Assembly: GCF_963678875.1 (NCBI RefSeq)
Contig: NZ_OY787456.1
Span: 248,001 to 312,000 of the forward strand
From: an uncultured Hyphomonas sp.
GTDB taxonomy: Bacteria; Pseudomonadota; Alphaproteobacteria; Caulobacterales; Hyphomonadaceae
DNA: 64,000 nucleotides
Direction of reading: 5' to 3'
Both the position numbers and the translations under genes were made by a program. Under the pieces are notes generated by a model, which saw only the letters and a program-made list of their open reading frames with translations, was not told the origin of the DNA and searched no databases. Positions 57,364-64,000 of this stretch are shown one piece after another (the stretch's first letter is position 1; every line of letters starts with the position of its first letter).

Positions 57364-58803
57364 ATGACCAGCCCAGTAGAATCTGCCATCCGCGGCGTCG
57401 TCACCAAAGGCGTCGTGGCCATCGCCGACTTCAACCGCGAACGCAAGAAGTCAAAAGGGCCCAATCCGTTCCTGGAAGGCCTGCACACGCCGGTGACGGA
57501 AGAAGTAACCGACACGGCGCTGAAAGTGACGGGCGAAATCCCCGCCGCGCTGAACGGGCTCTACGTCCGCAACGGGCCGAACCCGCTGGCCAATGTGCAT
57601 GCCGCGACGCATCACTGGTTCATCGGCGATGCCATGATTCACGGTATCTGCCTGCAGGACGGCAAGGCGCTCTGGTACCGCAACCGCTGGGTCCGCTCCA
57701 ATGCGGTCAGCGATGCGCTGGGAGAGCGCCGCGCGCCTGGCCCGCGCCATCCGCGTACGGATGTCGCCAATACGAACATTGTCGGCCATGCCGGAAAGCT
57801 CTGGGCCATTGTCGAGGCGGGTGGCTATCCGGTCGAGATGGCGGATGACCTTTCCACCGTCGCCCATTCGGATTTCGACGGCACGCTGGGCGAATCCTAT
57901 TCCGCCCACCCGCACATGGATCCGGAGACCGGCGAGATGCACGCCATCTGCTACGAGGCGCAGCACCCGGACACGATCTGGCACACCGTGGTCGATACGA
58001 GCGGCCATGTCCGCCGCAATGAACCCATCGCCGTGAAGAACGGCCCGATGATCCATGACTGCCAGATCACGCCGAACTATGTGATCGTGATGGACCTGCC
58101 GGTGACCTTCTCCATGTCGGCGCTGATCGGCGGGGCGAGCTTCCCCTTCCGCTGGAATCCGAAACACAAGGCCCGCATCGGCCTTTTGCCGCGTGAGGGC
58201 AGGGGGGAGGACATCATCTGGTGCGACATTGACCCGTGCTTCATCTTCCACCCGGCGAATGCCTATGAGACCGAAGACGGCAAGGTGGTCATGGATGCCT
58301 GCGTCTATGAGACCATGTTCGATACCGACGGCCACGGCCCGGATTCGCCGACGGCAAAGTTCGAATCCCTGACCATGGACCCGGTGGCCCGCACGGCGAC
58401 CCGCGAGGTGGTCGACCCGGCGCCGCAGGAATTCCCGCGCTATGACGAACGCCTGACCGGCAAGCCGTATCGCTACGCCTATGCCGTGGCGCTGCCCGAG
58501 CGGGCGGATGACGGCTTTGTCGGCGCGACCTGCCTGTACAAGCATGATCTCGGGACGGGCAAACGCGAGGTGCACGATTTCGGCCCCGGCCGGGTGCCGG
58601 CTGAATTTGTCTTCGTGCCGGCCCATGACAGCGCCGCTGAGGATGAAGGCTGGCTGATCGGCTATGTCAGCAATGTCGAGCCCGGTACGTCAGACTTCGT
58701 CATTCTGGACGCGGCGAACTTCACGGCCCCGCCGGTTGCCGAGGTTCATATCCCGTACCGCATCCCGCCTGGTTTTCACGGCAATTTCGTTCCGCAGGCG
58801 TGA
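57364..58803 (+). CDS. Carotenoid oxygenase family protein
   Basis: A 479-residue non-heme iron dioxygenase of the carotenoid/lignostilbene cleavage family. The four iron-binding histidines can be placed in SAHPHMD, MIHDCQIT, IFHPANAYE and the C-terminal GFHGNF. LNGLYVRNGPNPL and HHWFIGDAMIHG are family signatures. The substrate, a carotenoid, apocarotenoid or stilbene, is unknown. It is probably repressed by the divergent TetR protein. Confidence 0.93.
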   Translation: MTSPVESAIRGVVTKGVVAIADFNRERKKSKGPNPFLEGLHTPVTEEVTDTALKVTGEIPAALNGLYVRNGPNPLANVHAATHHWFIGDAMIHGICLQDGKALWYRNRWVRSNAVSDALGERRAPGPRHPRTDVANTNIVGHAGKLWAIVEAGGYPVEMADDLSTVAHSDFDGTLGESYSAHPHMDPETGEMHAICYEAQHPDTIWHTVVDTSGHVRRNEPIAVKNGPMIHDCQITPNYVIVMDLPVTFSMSALIGGASFPFRWNPKHKARIGLLPREGRGEDIIWCDIDPCFIFHPANAYETEDGKVVMDACVYETMFDTDGHGPDSPTAKFESLTMDPVARTATREVVDPAPQEFPRYDERLTGKPYRYAYAVALPERADDGFVGATCLYKHDLGTGKREVHDFGPGRVPAEFVFVPAHDSAAEDEGWLIGYVSNVEPGTSDFVILDAANFTAPPVAEVHIPYRIPPGFHGNFVPQA

Positions 58804-58830
58804 GGGACGCAGCCCCAGATCAGTTGATGC

Positions 58831-59505
58831 TCAGCCGACACTCATAGCGAGCAGGCGGCTGATCTGGGCGCGGGGCAGGCCGCTATCGTCGTGATAGTCG
58901 TTGATGGCGTTCTGAAGGGCGGTGAGATCGCGCTTTGACGTGGCCTGCGGTTTGTCGAGCACACCTTCACGCACCAGCGCCGCACAGACATGGGACGAGG
59001 CGATCCAGGCGTCCCAGCCCACAAACCGAAGGAAATAGGCGCCCGTCGCCCCGCCGAGGCGTGAGCCGCGCTTGTGCAGCGTGGTCATCAGGCCCAGCTG
59101 GTCGTCCGCGGGCCAGCTGGCGAGGAAATGGCCAAAGCCGCCTTCCTTTGCCTCAATGTCCGCGACGAGTTTTGCGTTCTCCAGTGTTGCCTTGATCTTC
59201 TGGCCATTGCGCACGATGCGTTCGTCAGAGACCAGACGGTCCAGCATCTCGTCGCCGAAGAAGGCAAGCTTGCCGGGATCGAAGCCCTCGAAGGCCGCTT
59301 CGAACCCGTCCCATTTGGCGTCGATGACTTTCCAGTTGAACCCGGCATTGAACACGCAGCGGGTCATGACGGAGAGCAAACGGTCGGCGGACACTTTCGA
59401 AAGGTCCGCCACCGCATGCGTGTTTTGCGACATCTCCAGCACGTTCGCGCGCCCGCCATGATGGCCAGCGGCCATCTTCAGGATCGGGGCGAACTTTCGC
59501 GCCAT
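58831..59505 (-). CDS. DNA-3-methyladenine glycosylase I-like protein
   Basis: A 224-residue protein resembling Tag glycosylases. FNAGFNWKVIDAKWDGFEAAFEGFDPGKLA and DERIVRNGQKIKATLENAKLV match the Tag helix-hairpin-helix region. The N-terminal cysteine of the Tag zinc site is missing, and the expected late His/Cys pair appears only as SHVC. It may excise a different lesion or be inactive. The gene begins 12 bases after the alcohol dehydrogenase on the same strand and could be co-transcribed. Confidence 0.65.
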   Translation of the reverse strand: MARKFAPILKMAAGHHGGRANVLEMSQNTHAVADLSKVSADRLLSVMTRCVFNAGFNWKVIDAKWDGFEAAFEGFDPGKLAFFGDEMLDRLVSDERIVRNGQKIKATLENAKLVADIEAKEGGFGHFLASWPADDQLGLMTTLHKRGSRLGGATGAYFLRFVGWDAWIASSHVCAALVREGVLDKPQATSKRDLTALQNAINDYHDDSGLPRAQISRLLAMSVG

Positions 59506-59517
59506 GCGTGAGGCTCC

Positions 59518-60651
59518 TTATCCGAGCGCGGCCTCATAGACCTTCGCATAATCGTCCGCCTCCATAGGCTTCGGATTTCCGGAATGCGCAAGATCTTCCA
59601 GGGCGAAATCGACGATGCCCTGCGCATCTTCCATGCCGAGGCCGATTTCCTTCAGCGTGGACGGAAGGCCGAGGTCTTCGTTCAGCCTTGCGATTGCGTC
59701 GGCGAGGTCGGCGCCTTCCTTCAGCCTCATGGCCTCTCGCAGGCGGGCATATTTCGCGTCTGCGGCGCCTTCATGGAAGCGCAGGATGTGCGGCAGGAAG
59801 ATCGCGTTCAGCGTACCGTGATGGAGTTTCTTCTCATGCAGGCGGCCGGCGCCGTGGGACAGGGCGTGAACCCCGCCGAGTCCTTTCACAAAGGCCAGAG
59901 CGCCCTCATAGCTGGCCATCATCATGTGCCAGCGGGCGTCCGGGTCCGATCCGTCCTGCACGGCCTTCTTCAGCCAGCCATCGCCGATGGCACGGTACAC
60001 GCCGTCATAGCCGATGCCTTCCGCAGGCGGATTGATGGCCGGTGTCAATACGGCCTCGATACAGTGGGTGACAGCATCCATGCCGGTCGCGGCGGTCAGG
60101 CCGGCCGGCAGGCCAAGCGTCAGCTCCGGATCGCAAATCGCGATGGACGGAATCAGGTTCGGGGAAACGATGGTTTCCTTGCGGCCGTTTTCCAGTGTGG
60201 AGATCAGGCCAACGGAGACTTCGGAGCCGGTGCCGGCGGTGGTCGGGATGGCGATCAGCGGCGGGATCTTCTTGATCTTTTTGGCGCCGCCGGTGATCGC
60301 GGCATAGGTTTCCAGCGGATCCGGGTGGCTGACCAGAAGCCCGATGGCCTTGGCGTGGTCCATGGAAGACCCGCCGCCCACGGCGATCAGGCCATCGGCG
60401 CCGCATTCCTTGTAGGCAGCCGCCGCCAGCTTGGCCTGGGACTCCAGCGGGTTCGGAACGGTTTCGGCAAACACGCCAGCGGCAGGCATGCCGAGCGCGT
60501 CTTCTACTTTCGCCAGGATGCCGACGGCCTTGATGCCCGGGTCTGTCACGATGAACGGGCGGGTGATGCCCAGATTGGCGACAGCTTTCGGCAGCTGCAT
60601 CAGCGCGCCAGCGTCAAAAAAGCAGGTCGTCAGGAAGTTCAAAACGGGCAT
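59518..60651 (-). CDS. Iron-containing alcohol dehydrogenase
   Basis: A 377-residue group III alcohol dehydrogenase. GGGSSMDHAKAIG is the NAD(P)-binding motif, PTTAGTGSE is typical, and metal ligands lie in GMDAVTHCIEA and in GGVHALSHGAGRLHEKKLHHGT. The His-rich region keeps the ligand spacing. It oxidises an unknown short alcohol or reduces an aldehyde. The gene is first in a two-gene minus-strand unit with the Tag-like gene. Confidence 0.94.
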   Translation of the reverse strand: MPVLNFLTTCFFDAGALMQLPKAVANLGITRPFIVTDPGIKAVGILAKVEDALGMPAAGVFAETVPNPLESQAKLAAAAYKECGADGLIAVGGGSSMDHAKAIGLLVSHPDPLETYAAITGGAKKIKKIPPLIAIPTTAGTGSEVSVGLISTLENGRKETIVSPNLIPSIAICDPELTLGLPAGLTAATGMDAVTHCIEAVLTPAINPPAEGIGYDGVYRAIGDGWLKKAVQDGSDPDARWHMMMASYEGALAFVKGLGGVHALSHGAGRLHEKKLHHGTLNAIFLPHILRFHEGAADAKYARLREAMRLKEGADLADAIARLNEDLGLPSTLKEIGLGMEDAQGIVDFALEDLAHSGNPKPMEADDYAKVYEAALG

Positions 60652-60958
60652 GGGTGCAGCTCCTCAAATACAGCGCTGGCACTTTTGCGGGGGGGAGGGA
60701 CCGGACGCAAGCCCCCCGTTTGGGAATGCGGCGTTCCGCCCTGTCGAACACGGTGGGGCTCACGGGCGTTAACGCATCCCATCTCAGGTTGCGTTCTGAG
60801 AATTTGCATCCGCTCACATGCCTTCACAATTCGGGGAAATACCTAATTGCGCGCCCGTGTCGCGCGGCACCTCGGCGCGCGTCAAACTGGCTAATTATTT
60901 CGTGAAAAACAGGGGTCTATCTCCTGCCCATCGGCATTCTTTTCATGGAGGGAAAGAC
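60652..60958. other. Divergent spacer between alcohol dehydrogenase and ompW
   Basis: A 307-base region with no credible gene. It has a G-run (60690-60696) and GC-rich repeats of GCGCGC, then an AT-rich tract (TGGCTAATTATTTCGTG, about 60887-60903) near the ompW start that may contain its promoter. I see no FNR/FixK-type TTGAT-N4-ATCAA site. Confidence 0.5.
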
Positions 60959-61630
60959 ATGAAACGCCTCTTCTGTGCAGCGCTCCTGGCGGGCGCAACC
61001 TGGACAACTGTTGCGGGGGTCGCAGCGGCTGATGACAATCCGTGGATGATCCGCGGCCGGGTCATCGGTGTGATGCCCAGCGAGTCGGCTGACCTGTCGG
61101 TCGCCGGTGCAGCGCTCGGCGGCAGCGTCGACATCAGCGACGAATACGTCCCTGAACTCGACATCACCTACTTCTTCAACAAGAACATCGCGGCCGAGCT
61201 GATCCTGGCAACGACCCAGCACGACGTGACCGCCACGAACGTGGAGGCTGTTGCCGGAGCTGACGTGAAACTCGGTGACGTGTGGGTTCTGCCCCCGACG
61301 CTGACGCTGCAGTACCACTTCGACAATGGCGGCAAGTTCAAGCCGTATGTCGGCGCCGGTATCAACGCCACGCTCTTCTACAATGAAGACGAAGGCGCCA
61401 CCGCTGACAGCATCGACTATGACCCGAGCTTCGGCCCGGCCCTGCAGATCGGCTTCGACTACGACCTTGATGGCGTGCCGGGCGGCTGGGCCTTCAACGC
61501 CGACGTCAAGAAGATCTGGATCAACAGCGACGTCACGGTGAACTTCACCTCGGCCCTCGGCGCCACGGTGAAAGCCGATGTGGACATCAACCCGACCGTT
61601 GTTGGCCTCGGCTTCGGCTACAAGTTCTAA
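60959..61630 (+). CDS. ompW: OmpW family outer membrane protein
   Basis: A 223-residue eight-stranded outer-membrane beta-barrel. A signal peptide (MKRLFCAALLAGATWTTVAGVAAA) is followed by NPWMIRGRVIGVMPSES, PELDITYFFNKNIAAELI, LGDVWVLPPTLTLQYHF and FKPYVGAGINATLFY, all OmpW hallmarks. The chain ends GLGFGYKF with the terminal Phe that BAM recognises. GGAGGGAAAG precedes the ATG. Confidence 0.95.
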   Translation: MKRLFCAALLAGATWTTVAGVAAADDNPWMIRGRVIGVMPSESADLSVAGAALGGSVDISDEYVPELDITYFFNKNIAAELILATTQHDVTATNVEAVAGADVKLGDVWVLPPTLTLQYHFDNGGKFKPYVGAGINATLFYNEDEGATADSIDYDPSFGPALQIGFDYDLDGVPGGWAFNADVKKIWINSDVTVNFTSALGATVKADVDINPTVVGLGFGYKF

Positions 61631-61684
61631 AGTCTCCCTGAGCTTCCGTTTATATCCCTTTTCTTGCGGAAGACTTGGTAACTT

Positions 61685-61716
61685 GGCCGCGTCCCTCCCC
61701 GGACGCGGCCATTTTT
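61685..61716 (+). terminator. Rho-independent terminator of ompW
   Basis: Perfect 10-bp stem GGCCGCGTCC (61685-61694) and GGACGCGGCC (61701-61710), 6-nt loop, followed by ATTTTT. It lies about 55 bases after the ompW stop. Confidence 0.88.
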
Positions 61717-61765
61717 ATGCGCCCGATTGTTGCGCGCCCGCCCGCGCCCGCTACAGATGAGGGCC

Positions 61766-63594
<1,829 letters not shown>

Positions 63595-63598
<4 letters not shown>

Positions 63599-64000
63599 CC
63601 CTCTGCCTCCGGATAGCATGGCCCCTCATAGACCGGCAGGCGCATGTCCATGACGGAGCGGTTGGCATAGGCGATACAGGCCTGGCCGAACCCGCGGATG
63701 ACGTCCGTCGCCTTCGCTTCGGCCCAGGAATGGGCGCAGGCGGCCTGGTCCGCGGCAGGGCCTTCCGCCGAGGCCTGCGCCGTGATGAAGTCCGACACGC
63801 ACCGGCCATAGACCTTCACGCCCAGCAGGAAGCCGTCGCGCAGCGCGCGGGCATCTTCCATCTCCCCGGCGGACTGGAATTCCACGCCTGAAAAGTCCGG
63901 CACGGCCAGCGTGCCGCAGGATTTGGCGACGAGGCCGCGCCCCGCTTGGCTGATCTCCGGCGCGCAGGTGCGATAGTCGCCAGCGGCTTCAACCGGCTCT
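63595..64000 (-). CDS. Partial unknown protein running off the right edge
   Basis: The minus-strand frame is open from the window end to a TAA at 63595-63597, at least 134 codons, so the 5' end is missing. A GTG at 63903 is in frame, but the preceding residues (TCAPEISQAGRGLVAKSCGTL) look like protein. Six or more cysteines (RTCAPE, KSCGTL, GRCVSD, AACAHS, QACIAY, GPCYPE) suggest a secreted, disulfide-bonded protein. I do not recognise it. The stop overlaps the ABC gene stop. Confidence 0.65.

Overview
The window is a stretch of GC-rich chromosome from an alphaproteobacterium, most likely Hyphomonadaceae (Hyphomonas-like, close to Caulobacterales). The evidence is the gene set and order: hemC-hemD-COG4223-hemY, EnvC-CtpA-polysaccharide deacetylase-RppH, a GapR (DUF2312) gene, DUF983, DUF2164 and DUF2853 genes, and many envelope lipoproteins. 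I see no insertion sequence, prophage, CRISPR array, rRNA or plasmid module. It reads as ordinary, densely packed core chromosome with many ATGA, GTGA, TGATG and TAATG overlaps.

Layout. 0.1-4.4 kb: heme genes. 4.5 kb: tRNA-Thr(CGT). 4.6-12.4 kb: CoA-transferase, serine hydrolase, RNA 2',3'-cyclic phosphodiesterase, DUF2853, Bax-inhibitor-1 protein, GNAT, thioredoxin-fold lipid/secreted protein, M28 peptidase. 12.4-17.5 kb: a HEPN-like unknown, then the cell-separation/quality-control set envC-ctpA-deacetylase-rppH. 17.5-20 kb: hydrolase, class IV aminotransferase, sulfotransferase-like. 20.3-25.9 kb: folE (minus), cysS, an IscU-like scaffold, yidD and thrS. 25.9-32.7 kb: O-antigen ligase and glycosyltransferase, gloB, P-II, tyrA, msrB. 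32.7-37.5 kb: a four-gene minus-strand operon of envelope proteases and lipoproteins. 37.7-49 kb: MFS and EamA transporters, lytic transglycosylase, rpmJ, gapR, SDRs, dsbB, exoD, tRNA-Leu(CAA). 49.2-53.6 kb: a ZrgABCD-like zinc importer diverging from a ZIP transporter. 53.7-64 kb: PHA depolymerase, TetR/carotenoid oxygenase, Fe-alcohol dehydrogenase, OmpW, a fused double-ATPase peptide ABC protein, and a truncated gene at the right edge.

The most interesting signals are not in the large genes. First, cysS and thrS are each preceded by a tiny open reading frame rich in codons for their own amino acid: MFVPAFPLCRRCCCCR before cysS and MHFRLITALTTRTRRGA before thrS. The second sits exactly where transcription from a good sigma70-type promoter should begin, so it would be a leaderless leader peptide. 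Together they suggest that these synthetase genes are controlled by ribosome-mediated attenuation sensing uncharged tRNA-Cys and tRNA-Thr. Second, the operon at 32.7-37.5 kb couples a subtilisin-like lipoprotein to a separate membrane-anchored protein whose C-terminal half looks like a stand-alone subtilisin propeptide (I9 fold), an unknown lipoprotein and an M23 peptidase lipoprotein. It has the look of an uncharacterised envelope protease system. All function calls come from reading the sequence and recalling families; no search was run.
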